From Streptosporangiaceae bacterium (GTDB lineage: Bacteria > Actinomycetota > Actinomycetes > Streptosporangiales > Streptosporangiaceae): a stretch of DNA of 27,176 bases. Position numbers and translations under genes: made by a program. This document shows, piece after piece, positions 1 through 7,374 of the stretch (its first letter is position 1; each line of letters starts with the position of its first letter). The DNA is taken from the NCBI GenBank assembly GCA_030039095.1, contig JASHQP010000346.1, positions 1 to 27,176 on the forward strand, in the 5' to 3' direction. The notes beneath the pieces are model-generated. The model was not told the DNA's origin, searched no databases, and saw only the letters and a list, made by a program, of their open reading frames with translations.

Positions 1-164
1 CCAGGTCGGATGAGGCCACGCCTCCCGGCCCGGGTCGGTCAGCGCAATTCCCGAACGCGGGGGGCTGGCCCGACGACGGAAGGGGGGCTAGCCGCATACC
101 GCGCCCTCGCCCGGAGTCCGTACCGTTTCCGCGAGGGCTGACGGAACCCGGTTGGAGGGGCGCA

Positions 165-647
165 GTGGCTACAGATCGCGAGGCTGAGATCGCTGCATCG
201 GTGGCCGCCCTGCAGGACCTCGGTTCCGGCTATGATCATGCGCTGGCCGAGGGTCTCGTGGAACGCATCGGCGCGGAGATCGACCAGAGGATCGCGGCCG
301 GTCTCGGTGACCGGGTCGCGGCGGAGGTCGACCGGCGCATCGTGACGCAGCTGGACGAGTACGCGGCAGGGTGCAGGCACCAGCGCCGCCGCGCCAAGGG
401 CATGATCCGGGGCGAGCGGCGTCTGATCCGGGCCGAGCGGCGCACGATCCGGGCGAACCGGGCCGACCGCTCCGGCTGGCAGCCCATCGCGCTGGGCCTG
501 GGGTCCATGCTGCTGGCCCTGTGGGTGACGTCGATAATCCTCAACGCGGCAGCGGGCTTCGCTGGCGTCATGCTCACCGCCCTGATCTGGATCATCATCG
601 GGGTCGTCAACCTGGGCTACGCCGTGATCAAGCGCCCCCCGTCGTAA
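165..647 (+). CDS. Hypothetical two-helix membrane protein with charged N-terminal region
   Basis: 160 aa, GTG start preceded by a clear GGAGG about 6 nt upstream. Residues 1-75 are acidic/basic and probably alpha-helical (repeated ID/VD-RRI patterns). Residues 78-103 are a very basic stretch with three IRxxRR-type repeats (IRGERR, IRAERR, IRANRA). Two hydrophobic segments follow at about 106-128 and 131-153, and the protein ends in a short basic tail. No signal peptide or enzymatic motif is visible. The likely topology is a cytoplasmic N-terminal coiled or basic region anchored by a C-terminal hairpin of two helices. It is convergent with the SDR gene, with only 18 bp between the stops. Function unknown; coding is supported by the RBS, codon bias and the TM pattern. 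Confidence 0.75.
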   Translation: MATDREAEIAASVAALQDLGSGYDHALAEGLVERIGAEIDQRIAAGLGDRVAAEVDRRIVTQLDEYAAGCRHQRRRAKGMIRGERRLIRAERRTIRANRADRSGWQPIALGLGSMLLALWVTSIILNAAAGFAGVMLTALIWIIIGVVNLGYAVIKRPPS

Positions 648-665
648 CGAGGAGCCCCGGGCCTT

Positions 666-1424
666 CTAGAGGCTCTGGCCTCCGGAGGCCTCGATCCGCT
701 GAGCGGTGATCCATCCGGCGGTCTCGGACACGATCGTGCGCACCGCAGCGCCGACGTCCTCCGGTTCCCCGACGCGGCCGCGCGCATGGTTGGCCGTGAT
801 CATGGCCCGGTACGTCTCATCGTCGCGGATCCGGCCGCCCGCGAAGTCGGTGGCGGTCGCCCCGGGCGCGATCGCGTTGACTGTGATCTCCCGGGTGCCG
901 AGCGCCTTCGCGGCGTACCGCGTGTAAACCTCGATGGCGCCCTTCATGGTGGCGTACACCGAGTAGCCGGGATTGGCGATGTACCGCGTGAGGCCGGTCG
1001 AGGTGAACAGCACGCGGCCGCCGTCGCAGATCATCGGGGCGAGCAGCTCGGTCAGCAGGATCGGCCCCTTGACGTGCACGGCGTACAGGGCGTCGATCAT
1101 CGCAGCGTCCGTCTGGCCGAACGGGGTGACACGGTCGAAGCCGGCGTTGTTGATGAGGATGTCGAACTGGTCCCGATCCCAGCGCTCCCGCAGCTGGCGG
1201 TGGATCTCGCCGGCAAACGCGGGGAAGCTGTCGCTGTCGGTCGTGTCGAGGGGCAGGGCCACCGCGGTGCGGCCGCGCTCGGCGAGCTCTGCGACGACCG
1301 AGTCCGCGTCCCCGGGATTGGACCGGTAGGTCAGGATGACGTCGGCGCCGTCGTCCGCGAGGGCACGGGCCGACGCGCGGCCGAGGCCCCGGTTCCCGCC
1401 CGTGATGAGTGCGATGCGAGTCAT
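666..1424 (-). CDS. SDR family NAD(P)-dependent oxidoreductase
   Basis: 252 aa, classical short-chain dehydrogenase/reductase length. The Rossmann cofactor motif TGGNRGLG is at residues 8-15 and NNAG at 92-95. The catalytic Ser is near 142, and YATMK (Tyr157, Lys161) gives the YxxxK motif. The protein probably oxidises or reduces a hydroxyl/keto group on a small substrate, as FabG-like enzymes do; the substrate cannot be read from sequence. It is divergent from the nitrilase-fold gene at 1562, so the two may share control. The ATG has no Shine-Dalgarno but lies 6 nt after a TAGCCT hexamer, which suggests a leaderless mRNA. A perfect 14-bp palindrome (GGCCTCCGGAGGCC, 677-690) lies in the last codons and might help termination. 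Confidence 0.93.
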   Translation of the reverse strand: MTRIALITGGNRGLGRASARALADDGADVILTYRSNPGDADSVVAELAERGRTAVALPLDTTDSDSFPAFAGEIHRQLRERWDRDQFDILINNAGFDRVTPFGQTDAAMIDALYAVHVKGPILLTELLAPMICDGGRVLFTSTGLTRYIANPGYSVYATMKGAIEVYTRYAAKALGTREITVNAIAPGATATDFAGGRIRDDETYRAMITANHARGRVGEPEDVGAAVRTIVSETAGWITAQRIEASGGQSL

Positions 1425-1430
1425 CCGGTC

Positions 1431-1436
1431 AGGCTA
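1431..1436 (-). promoter_or_regulatory. -10-like TAGCCT for a leaderless SDR mRNA
   Basis: On the minus strand TAGCCT (TANNNT) is separated by exactly 6 nt from the SDR ATG. Transcription would start at or next to the start codon. No -35 was recognised and there is no RBS, which is usual for leaderless actinobacterial genes. Inferred from spacing only. Confidence 0.4.
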
Positions 1437-1561
1437 TCGAGCCGAGCTCGGCCCGTCCGGGACCCGGATATGCAGACAGAACGGGTAGTCCCGGGGTACA
1501 CAGGTGACAGCCCGGGATCGGGCCGACCGCGACCAGGCTCAGCGGGCCGGAGGGACATGTC

Positions 1562-2632
1562 ATGATCGAGCCTTACCAAGCCCTGGGCCTGGTGCCCACC
1601 ATGCGCGGCATCCGCCGCCGCGATGAGATCCAGACGAACCTCGAGCACCTCTCGCACCTGATCAAGGCCGCGTCGTGGCTGTCCAGCCTGGACCTGCCGG
1701 TGAGGCTGATCGCCGTGCCGGAGGGCGCGCTGCAGGGCTTCAACGACGAGGTCCTCGACCTCGATCACGAGGAGTTCGCCCGCGAGTGCGCGATCGACAT
1801 CCCCGGCCCCGAGACCGACTACCTCGGCGGCCTGGCCCGGCAGTGGAACGCGTTCGTGATGGCCCAGGCCAAGGCGCGCCATCCGGAATTCCAGGGACGC
1901 TTCTTCAACGTAGGCTTCATCCTCAACCCCGAGGGCGACGTCATCCTCAAGCACCACAAGGTCGTGCCGCTGCTGCCGGTGGAGCACTCGGTGACCCCGC
2001 ACAACGTCTGGGACAAGTGGATCGAGCTGTACGGGCGCAACCTCGACGCGTTCTACCCGGTCGCCGACACCGACATCGGCCGGCTCGGGTTCCTGATGGC
2101 CAACGAGGGCTCGTACCCGGAGAACGCGCGCGGCCTGGCGATGAACGGCGCCGAAGTCGTCTACCGGGGCCCGTACCCGCACCCGCACGTCGGCAACGGC
2201 CTGTTCGAGATTCAGAACCGGGCACGGGCGCTGGACAACAACATGTACCTGATCGCGTGCAACGTCGGGACGTACTACCTGCACACCGACTCCGACGTCC
2301 CGATCGACACCTTCGGCGGCGGGTCAGCGGTGATCGACTACCGCGGCCAGATCGTCGGCCGGCACGACTACAGCGGCGGCTCGTCCTGGGTGGCCGGGAC
2401 CGTCGACGTCGGCGCGCTGCGCCGGTTCCGCGCGAACGCCCAGTGGGACAACTGGATCAAGGACCTGACGACCGAGCAGTACCAGCTCATCTACGAGCAG
2501 CCGGTGTACCCGAAGAACCTCTACCTTGACCGCGCCCCGTACGCGCACGAGGAGTACCGCCGCGAGGTGACCGCCAAGCAGATCGAGCTCATGCAGGAGC
2601 GGGACGTCTGGGTGCGTCCCGACAACGGCTGA
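1562..2632 (+). CDS. Nitrilase/aliphatic-amidase superfamily protein lacking the catalytic Cys
   Basis: 356 aa, ATG with GGAGG 8 nt upstream. The C-N hydrolase fold is recognisable throughout. PEGALQGF supplies the catalytic Glu54. HHKVVP supplies Lys133, followed by Glu141 in the same spacing as the second Glu of aliphatic amidases. At the nucleophile motif (family form ICxDGxxPE) this protein reads MANEGSYPE, so Ala180 replaces the Cys and Asn181 the Asp. The rest of the strand (NARGLAMNGAEVV) is conserved. About 15 extra residues lie between Glu141 and position 180 compared with amidases, and the C-terminus extends by a charged helix. Family members hydrolyse amides or nitriles through the Cys, so this one is either a non-catalytic homologue or uses different chemistry. 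It is divergent from the SDR gene, with an inverted repeat (TCCCGGG/CCCGGGA, 1489-1495 and 1511-1517) in its leader. Confidence 0.92.
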   Translation: MIEPYQALGLVPTMRGIRRRDEIQTNLEHLSHLIKAASWLSSLDLPVRLIAVPEGALQGFNDEVLDLDHEEFARECAIDIPGPETDYLGGLARQWNAFVMAQAKARHPEFQGRFFNVGFILNPEGDVILKHHKVVPLLPVEHSVTPHNVWDKWIELYGRNLDAFYPVADTDIGRLGFLMANEGSYPENARGLAMNGAEVVYRGPYPHPHVGNGLFEIQNRARALDNNMYLIACNVGTYYLHTDSDVPIDTFGGGSAVIDYRGQIVGRHDYSGGSSWVAGTVDVGALRRFRANAQWDNWIKDLTTEQYQLIYEQPVYPKNLYLDRAPYAHEEYRREVTAKQIELMQERDVWVRPDNG

Positions 2633-2636
2633 GGCT

Positions 2637-2680
2637 CCGTGCGGGATGGCTGCCCTTATAAGGGCACCAGATCCGCACGG
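2637..2680. terminator. Two-tier hairpin between convergent genes (bidirectional terminator)
   Basis: An outer stem CCGTGCGG/CCGCACGG (2637-2644 with 2673-2680) encloses a perfect 16-bp palindrome TGCCCTTATAAGGGCA (2651-2666). It starts 5 nt after the nitrilase-fold stop and ends 11 nt before the stop of the minus-strand gene at 2692. That position fits a terminator used from both sides. There is no U-tract. Confidence 0.5.
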
Positions 2681-2691
2681 TGATGCTTCGG

Positions 2692-3003
2692 TCAGCGGTC
2701 GGCCGGGCCCTCGTTGGGGTCGGGGACTGCGGCGCGGGCCGCGATCTCCAGGCGCTCCGCGCCGAGTCCCACGTTGGTTCCGGAGCCGTAAGCGGTCGTG
2801 CCGGACAGGATCGTCGCCAGGCAGGTTCCCAGGATCAGGCTGATGGCCTGCTCGGTGCTGAGGTCGCCAAGCCCCCACAGCACCGCGAACACCGCGACGC
2901 CGGCGAGCCCGAGGACGGCCACGGACCAGCCGAGCCGCCGCATGAATCCTTCGACCTCGCGAGCGTGCTCGACCTTGGCGGCGATCCTCGCATCGGGTTC
3001 CAT
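2692..3003 (-). CDS. Small two-helix membrane protein, unknown function
   Basis: 103 aa, ATG preceded by GAGG 6 nt upstream. A charged N-terminal segment (residues 1-22, alternating Arg/Glu and probably helical) is followed by hydrophobic segments at about 25-45 and 50-72. The C-terminal tail is hydrophilic, Pro/Glu-rich and probably cytoplasmic. No known domain was recognised. It is convergent with the nitrilase-fold gene and shares a hairpin terminator with it. The two membrane segments, RBS and codon usage favour a real gene over the longer antisense reading frames through the same stretch. Confidence 0.7.
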   Translation of the reverse strand: MEPDARIAAKVEHAREVEGFMRRLGWSVAVLGLAGVAVFAVLWGLGDLSTEQAISLILGTCLATILSGTTAYGSGTNVGLGAERLEIAARAAVPDPNEGPADR

Positions 3004-3131
3004 CCGGACCTCGAATCAGCGGCTGAACTGGGCAGTGAGCATCCCGGGTACTCAGGGCCGGATTCTTCCCGCGGGCCGGGCGGCTCAACCGGCGACCGCG
3101 GTGCCCCGGTCAAGCCCGTGGCGCCGCGGCG

Positions 3132-3154
3132 AGGGCGGGGTGCGTGCCCGCCCT
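3132..3154 (-). terminator. Hairpin after the Gfo/Idh oxidoreductase gene
   Basis: AGGGCGGG and CCCGCCCT (3132-3139, 3147-3154) form a perfect 8-bp stem with a 7-nt loop, 8 nt beyond the minus-strand stop at 3163. It is GC-rich without a U-tract, as is common in actinomycetes. Confidence 0.45.
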
Positions 3155-3162
3155 GTCGAGCC

Positions 3163-4254
3163 CTATCTGAGCAGCGCGGGGTCCACGCCGATGCCGCCCT
3201 TCGCGCTGCTCTCATACGCGGCGAGCGCGAACCTCAGCACGTCGACGGCTTCCTCGCCGCTCCAGAGCAGGGGGCCCTCGCCGGTGTGCAGCCAGCGCAG
3301 CCAGTACCGGCCGGAGTCGCGGAAGCTGCTGCCCCAGTCGTCGTCGAGGGCGTGGTAGCCCCGCATCTCGCCGTCGGCGTAGATCTCGAGGCTGGGCTGC
3401 TGTATCCCGCGGCCGGTGCACCGGTTGACCCGAGCGAATCCCTTGCTGCCGGTTATCTCCCAGCGCTCGTCGTTGGTGTAGTAGTCGGACCGCAGGTACA
3501 TGTCCATGGCGATCGTGATGTCCCACACGCCGCGGATGCCGCTGGCGTGCTCCCAGATGAGCGTGGCCGGCGTCTCGAGGTCGATGCCGGGCCCGACCGC
3601 GAGGTTCCCGATCCACGCGCGAACCTCCCGGATCGGCCCGAACAGCCAGATCGCGGTCGTGAGCTTGTGCCAGCCGTCGTCGAACACCATGATCCCGCGG
3701 CCGCGCTTCATCTGGTCGATCTGCCACTCGAAGCTGCTCCACGGGACGTCCCAGCCGCCGTTGCCGGTGCCGACCATCTTCAGGTGGTAGCCGACGACGT
3801 CCCCGAGATCCCCGGATTCGGCCACGGCCTTGAGCCGGTGCAGCGGCTCGTAGAACAGGTAGTTGTCCATCACGCGCAGGATCCGGTCGTTCGCCTTCGC
3901 CGCGTCGAGCATCCGCTGCGCCTCGGGCAGGCTGTTGCACATCGGCTTCTGCAGGTTGACGTGCCAGCCGAAGTCGAGCAGCTCGGACACGCCGCCGGCG
4001 TGCAGCACGACCGGCAGCAGAACCTCAGCCGTGTCGACCTCGAGGCCGCTCGCCGCCAGCTCGGCCGCTGAGGCGAAGGTGGTCGCGTCCGGCCAGTCCG
4101 CCTGGCGCTGTGCGCGCCGTTCCTCGCTCGGGTCGACGAGCGCGACGACCTCGACGTCGGGGTTGTCGATGTAGCCGCGGACGTTCAGGTCGTAAATCCG
4201 GCCGAGCCCGACGAAGGCGGCCCGCACCGGACGGTCGTATGGCACGAAGGTCAC
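3163..4254 (-). CDS. Gfo/Idh/MocA family oxidoreductase
   Basis: 363 aa from a GTG at 4254, preceded by AGGTGA about 10 nt upstream. The frame stays open to 4644, but that stretch is Arg/Pro-rich noise that overlaps the DUF2795 gene, so the shorter start is preferred. The N-terminal Rossmann fold has AFVGLGRIYD (Gly16, Gly18). The conserved KP pair is at Lys103-Pro104 (QKP in place of the usual EKP). The C-terminal alpha/beta domain has DDGWHKLTTAIWLFG at 192-206, matching the Asp...His substrate/catalytic motif of this family. Members are NAD(P)-dependent dehydrogenases of sugars, inositols or related compounds; substrate unknown. It reads as a monocistronic minus-strand unit, with a hairpin after the stop and three 14-bp repeats upstream. 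Confidence 0.92.
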   Translation of the reverse strand: MTFVPYDRPVRAAFVGLGRIYDLNVRGYIDNPDVEVVALVDPSEERRAQRQADWPDATTFASAAELAASGLEVDTAEVLLPVVLHAGGVSELLDFGWHVNLQKPMCNSLPEAQRMLDAAKANDRILRVMDNYLFYEPLHRLKAVAESGDLGDVVGYHLKMVGTGNGGWDVPWSSFEWQIDQMKRGRGIMVFDDGWHKLTTAIWLFGPIREVRAWIGNLAVGPGIDLETPATLIWEHASGIRGVWDITIAMDMYLRSDYYTNDERWEITGSKGFARVNRCTGRGIQQPSLEIYADGEMRGYHALDDDWGSSFRDSGRYWLRWLHTGEGPLLWSGEEAVDVLRFALAAYESSAKGGIGVDPALLR

Positions 4255-4291
4255 CGCAGAATAATCACCTATATCGGCATAGCCGATCAAC

Positions 4292-4333
4292 TGCCTGGCC
4301 GGTGGTGCCTGGCCGGTGGTGCCTGGCCGGTGC
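4292..4333. repeat. Three tandem 14-bp repeats upstream of the oxidoreductase gene
   Basis: TGCCTGGCCGGTGG occurs at 4292-4305 and 4306-4319, then with one final mismatch at 4320-4333. The array fills half of the 83-bp gap between the DUF2795 stop (4338) and the oxidoreductase start (4254). It could be replication slippage or a repeated regulator site. Confidence 0.85.
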
Positions 4334-4337
4334 GGCA

Positions 4338-4745
4338 TCAGCCGCCGGTGTGGTCCCGTGGCTCCTCGGTGTGTATCCCGATCGCGCGGACGACCTCGCC
4401 GATCGTGTGGAAGATCGTGTGAGCGGGGAGCCTGCCGAGGGCGTCCAGGACCTCGTCGGGCGCACCCTCCTGGCGCGCGTAGTCGAGGATCGTGCAGCGG
4501 TCCGCGGGCAGTTTGTGCGGCTGCAGGTAGACCGCGATGTCCGTTCGCTCGTACACGCCGGACGGGGTCATGCCGGCCGGAGTGCCTGCCATCTGCTCCT
4601 CCGGCGTGGTGTACGGCTCGTCGAACGGCTCGGTCTGGCGCCACTCCGGGCCCTGCTGTGGCTCGCCGGTGTGCGTTATCTCCCGGTCCTCGCGCTCCAT
4701 CTCGTCGTCTCGCTGGGGGCCGTGTTTCGAGCTTGCCCGTTCCAT
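4338..4745 (-). CDS. DUF2795 domain-containing protein
   Basis: 135 aa from the ATG at 4745, chosen because GGAGG lies 7 nt upstream; an in-frame GTG/ATG further out has no RBS. The N-terminal half (1-60) is hydrophilic, rich in Glu, Gln and Pro, and probably disordered. The C-terminal part from about residue 62 resembles DUF2795: an RTDIAVYLQPHKLPAD segment, a DYARQEGAPDEVLDALGRLP helix, then HTIGEVVRAIG. DUF2795 proteins are small, mostly actinobacterial, and have no established biochemical role. The gene lies on the same strand as, and 83 bp upstream of, the Gfo/Idh oxidoreductase gene, so co-transcription is possible. No enzymatic motif was seen. Confidence 0.82.
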   Translation of the reverse strand: MERASSKHGPQRDDEMEREDREITHTGEPQQGPEWRQTEPFDEPYTTPEEQMAGTPAGMTPSGVYERTDIAVYLQPHKLPADRCTILDYARQEGAPDEVLDALGRLPAHTIFHTIGEVVRAIGIHTEEPRDHTGG

Positions 4746-4956
4746 CTCATGCCCTCCGTGATGGCTGCGTACTAGCGCCGTACCCCGGATGCCGTCCGGC
4801 AATGCGCGCCGCCCGCGGCACCCGTGACGCCGGGTCCTCGGGCACTCCGGGGGTGGTGGCCGGCCGGTGGCTGAATCCGCCTTTACCCGGTTTCGGATAT
4901 GCGCTGGGAATTACGAGGTTTCTGGAATGGCGGCCGGCGTGTTTTTCAATAGTTAG

Positions 4957-4985
4957 TTGTCTCATTCTTTACGCGGGTGCATACT
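4957..4985 (+). promoter_or_regulatory. Promoter of the beta-helix protein gene (TTGTCT-N17-CATACT)
   Basis: The -35-like TTGTCT (4957-4962) and -10-like CATACT (4980-4985) are separated by exactly 17 bp in an unusually AT-rich pocket (about 4880-4990). Each hexamer matches the sigma-70 consensus at 4 of 6 positions. A start near 4992 gives a leader of about 42 nt before the ATG at 5034. Nothing else was recognised in the 288-bp gap 4746-5033. Confidence 0.5.
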
Positions 4986-5033
4986 CCTGAAGCGCCCCCG
5001 CAAAGTTCTGGCAACGACGAAGGCAGGGTGCTA

Positions 5034-6989
5034 ATGCTCGCAGGTAAACCATTCAAAGTCGCCATTGCAGCCTTGTGCGCCGTAATGGCCGTTCCGGCGG
5101 GCGCGACCGCGGCCATGGCCGGGACCTGGACCCCGTCGACCTCGCGGACCGTTGTCGTGACGAACCTGCGCAGCGCGGGGTGGGGATCCCTGCGGGCCGC
5201 GATCAACACCGTCAACGCCGGGCCGCTGGGATCGTCGTGGACCATCCACTTCTGGGTCCGCGGGGTGATCACGCTGACCAGCTCGCTGCCGTCGGTCAGG
5301 CGCCAGGTGAAGATCGACGCGACGTGGACGAACGGCTACTCGGGCCGGCCGGTGGTGGAGCTGAACTGCAACGGCCAGGCGGGCCTGACGTTCGCGGCCG
5401 GCTCGGCCGGCTCGCAGCTGCTCGGCATGGCCGTCGACAACGCCAGGGGCGACGGCGTCACGCTGAACGCAAGCAAGATCACGCTCAATGGCGACTACAT
5501 CGGCCTTGACCTGTTCGGACGGCGGGCCGGCAACAGCGGCGACGGCGTCTATGTCTCGCCGAGCTCATCGCGCAACCTGATCGGGCTCAACCGGGCCGCC
5601 GCGGTCGGTGTGGTCTCGAACGTGATCTCCGGCAACGGCGAGAACGGCCTCGTGCTGGACGGTTCCTCGGGTAACACCGTGGTGTCCAACCGGATCGGGA
5701 CGAACCGCGGTGGCGGTGTGCGCATCGGCAACGGCGGCGCGGGCATCCTGATCACCCGGTGGTCGGATGACAACGAGATCGGGGGGACGGCCTTCGTCGA
5801 CAAGTCCACCGGGCAGGCCAACAACCCGACCGGGGACAAGGGGACGGTCACGCCGGTATTCGTGGTACCGCCGCTCGGCAACCTGGTGTCCGGTAACCGG
5901 AGCGACGGGATCATCATCGCCGGGCACTCGACCGGAAATGTCCTCAACGGAAACTTTGTCGGCACCACGGCCGACGGCGATTACCCGCTCGGGAATGGCG
6001 GCGACGGGGTCTGGATCTTCGACGCCAGCAATAACTCGCTGATCGGCTGCAAATTCGTCAATAACCCGTTTGTCTACTACAACGTGGTCAGCGGCAATGC
6101 CGGGAATGGCCTGACCGTTCAGGACTCGAACAACGTCGTCGTGCAGGGCAACTTCTTCGGCAGCGCCGCCAACAACTCCGCGGTGGTCCCCAACCGCAAG
6201 AACGGCATCCTGGTCGAGGGCACGTCCGCGAACACCCAGGTAGGCGGGGTGATCCCGCTCGGGAACGTCTCCGCGGGCAACGGCGCCAACGGCATCGAGG
6301 TGACCGATCAGGTGCACGGGTTCGTCACGTTCAACACCTTCGGCGGGCTGCACGCGTTCGGCGGCGCCGCTCCGAACGGCAACGACGGCGTGCTGATCAC
6401 CTCGACCGGTGGTGACAACCTGGTCCGCACGAACGTGATGTCGGGGAACAGGCACAACGGCATCGAGCTGGCAGGCGACGCCACGGGCGTGACCGTCGAC
6501 CCGGACATCGCGGGCCTGAACACCATCGGCTCCGCGATCCTGTCCAACGGCGGCGACGGCCTGCTGATCGACGGCAACGCGCACGGCAACACGATCGGCG
6601 GCACGCTGCGCTCGGTGATCCTGCAGAACACGTTCTCGGGCAACTCCCGCTACGGCGTGGAGATCACCGGCTGGGCGCACAGCAACCTCGTGTACCGCAG
6701 CGTCATCGGCACCGATATCAAGGGCACCTCGGCGATCGGCAACGCCCGGGGCGGGGTTCTGGTGGGCGGCCACGCCTACCTGAACGCGATCGGCAACTTC
6801 ACCAGCCGGCCGTCGAACCTGATCAGCGGCAACACCGGCAACGGTGTGACGTTGCTCCCCGGCACCCGGCTCAACCGGGTGGTCAACAACTGGATCGGCT
6901 TCGGCCGGCTCCTGCAGCCGCTGCCCAACTCGGGTCGTCCGGTCGTGAATCTCGGCTTCCGCAACCTGATCCTCGCTAACCGGACCTAG
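5034..6989 (+). CDS. Secreted right-handed parallel beta-helix repeat protein
   Basis: 651 aa from the ATG at 5034 (AGGG upstream). Starting here gives a standard Sec signal peptide: basic MLAGKPFK, a hydrophobic stretch, then ATAAMA as the likely cleavage site near residue 29. The mature N-terminus carries GWGSLRAAINTVNAG, the SLRxAI motif typical of secreted beta-helix proteins. Next come at least eight coils of the form [ILV]SGNxx[DN]G[ILV] (for example ISGNGENGL, VSGNRSDGI, VSGNAGNGL, MSGNRHNGI, FSGNSRYGV, ISGNTGNGV), the pattern of PbH1/NosD-like repeats. No sortase signal, TM anchor or catalytic triad was seen, so it is probably released or loosely wall-bound. Carbohydrate or surface binding is an inference from the fold. 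It is monocistronic, with its own promoter and a strong hairpin after the stop. Confidence 0.9.
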   Translation: MLAGKPFKVAIAALCAVMAVPAGATAAMAGTWTPSTSRTVVVTNLRSAGWGSLRAAINTVNAGPLGSSWTIHFWVRGVITLTSSLPSVRRQVKIDATWTNGYSGRPVVELNCNGQAGLTFAAGSAGSQLLGMAVDNARGDGVTLNASKITLNGDYIGLDLFGRRAGNSGDGVYVSPSSSRNLIGLNRAAAVGVVSNVISGNGENGLVLDGSSGNTVVSNRIGTNRGGGVRIGNGGAGILITRWSDDNEIGGTAFVDKSTGQANNPTGDKGTVTPVFVVPPLGNLVSGNRSDGIIIAGHSTGNVLNGNFVGTTADGDYPLGNGGDGVWIFDASNNSLIGCKFVNNPFVYYNVVSGNAGNGLTVQDSNNVVVQGNFFGSAANNSAVVPNRKNGILVEGTSANTQVGGVIPLGNVSAGNGANGIEVTDQVHGFVTFNTFGGLHAFGGAAPNGNDGVLITSTGGDNLVRTNVMSGNRHNGIELAGDATGVTVDPDIAGLNTIGSAILSNGGDGLLIDGNAHGNTIGGTLRSVILQNTFSGNSRYGVEITGWAHSNLVYRSVIGTDIKGTSAIGNARGGVLVGGHAYLNAIGNFTSRPSNLISGNTGNGVTLLPGTRLNRVVNNWIGFGRLLQPLPNSGRPVVNLGFRNLILANRT

Positions 6990-7006
6990 TCCGCCTCACT
7001 GGACGA

Positions 7007-7041
7007 GCCCCGGGACTACCCGTTCAAGGTGGTCCCGGGGC
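7007..7041. terminator. Strong GC-rich terminator hairpin after the beta-helix gene
   Basis: GCCCCGGGACTACC (7007-7020) pairs with GGTGGTCCCGGGGC (7028-7041): 14 bp including one G-U, with a 7-nt loop. It starts 17 nt after the TAG of the beta-helix gene. There is no long U-tract. The stop of the minus-strand remnant lies inside this stem. Confidence 0.6.
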
Positions 7042-7352
7042 CGAGCCATTCAATCCACAGTCCGGACGGGTACGCGCGGGCGAGCAGGCGCGCGCTGCCC
7101 GCGCCCCGTGGAAGGTGCGCGCGCCGAGCACCGCGAACACGCCGTTGCGCCGGTAGTCGCCGATCAGCGGCTCCGGCAGGCCGATGTCTTGGACGCTGTC
7201 GCGCCCGGCGGGGCCGAGCGGGACCAGGGGGTCGAGCGACAGCCACGTCACCGGCCGCTCCCGGCCTGCCTCGGCCAGGATGACGGCGCGTCCGGCGTGG
7301 CCCAGCCCGCGGCGACCTCCAGCGCCTGCGCCCTTACGTCTGCTGCCCGCAC
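7016..7352 (-). pseudogene. Frameshifted remnant of a ~110-aa protein of unknown family
   Basis: Protein-like sequence continues through all three minus-strand frames. One frame from a GTG at 7352 reads VRAADVRAQALEVAAGWATPDA. Near 7285-7295 a shift gives VILAEAGRERPVTWLSLDP and, further on, IGLPEPLIGDYRRNGVFAVLG. Near 7100-7112 a second shift gives ARLLARAYPSGLWIEWLGPG and a stop at 7016. Each segment looks like normal protein and they join smoothly, so a gene of about 112 codons with two frameshifts is the simplest reading. The family was not recognised. Assembly indels in the GC runs at the junctions are an alternative to true decay. Confidence 0.4.
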
Positions 7353-7374
7353 GTGCGGAGGGCGTGCCCTCCGA

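Noticed and set aside
1..164. Possible end of an upstream gene at the left edge
   Set aside because: No frame there shows protein-like composition or a family motif on either strand; only the RBS of the 165 gene is recognisable.
2680..4071. Long plus-strand open frame across the small membrane protein and oxidoreductase genes
   Set aside because: It is a shadow of the minus-strand Gfo/Idh gene; its composition (Val/Ala/Asp/His/Arg) is that of reversed codons, with no motif and no RBS.
4255..4644. 130-residue N-terminal extension of the Gfo/Idh oxidoreductase
   Set aside because: The added sequence is Arg/Pro/His-rich, overlaps the DUF2795 gene and crosses the 14-bp repeats. The family begins right at the Rossmann strand after the GTG at 4254.
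4746..5033. Riboswitch or small RNA in the gap before the beta-helix gene
   Set aside because: No conserved aptamer core or strong stem structure was seen; the predicted leader is only about 42 nt.
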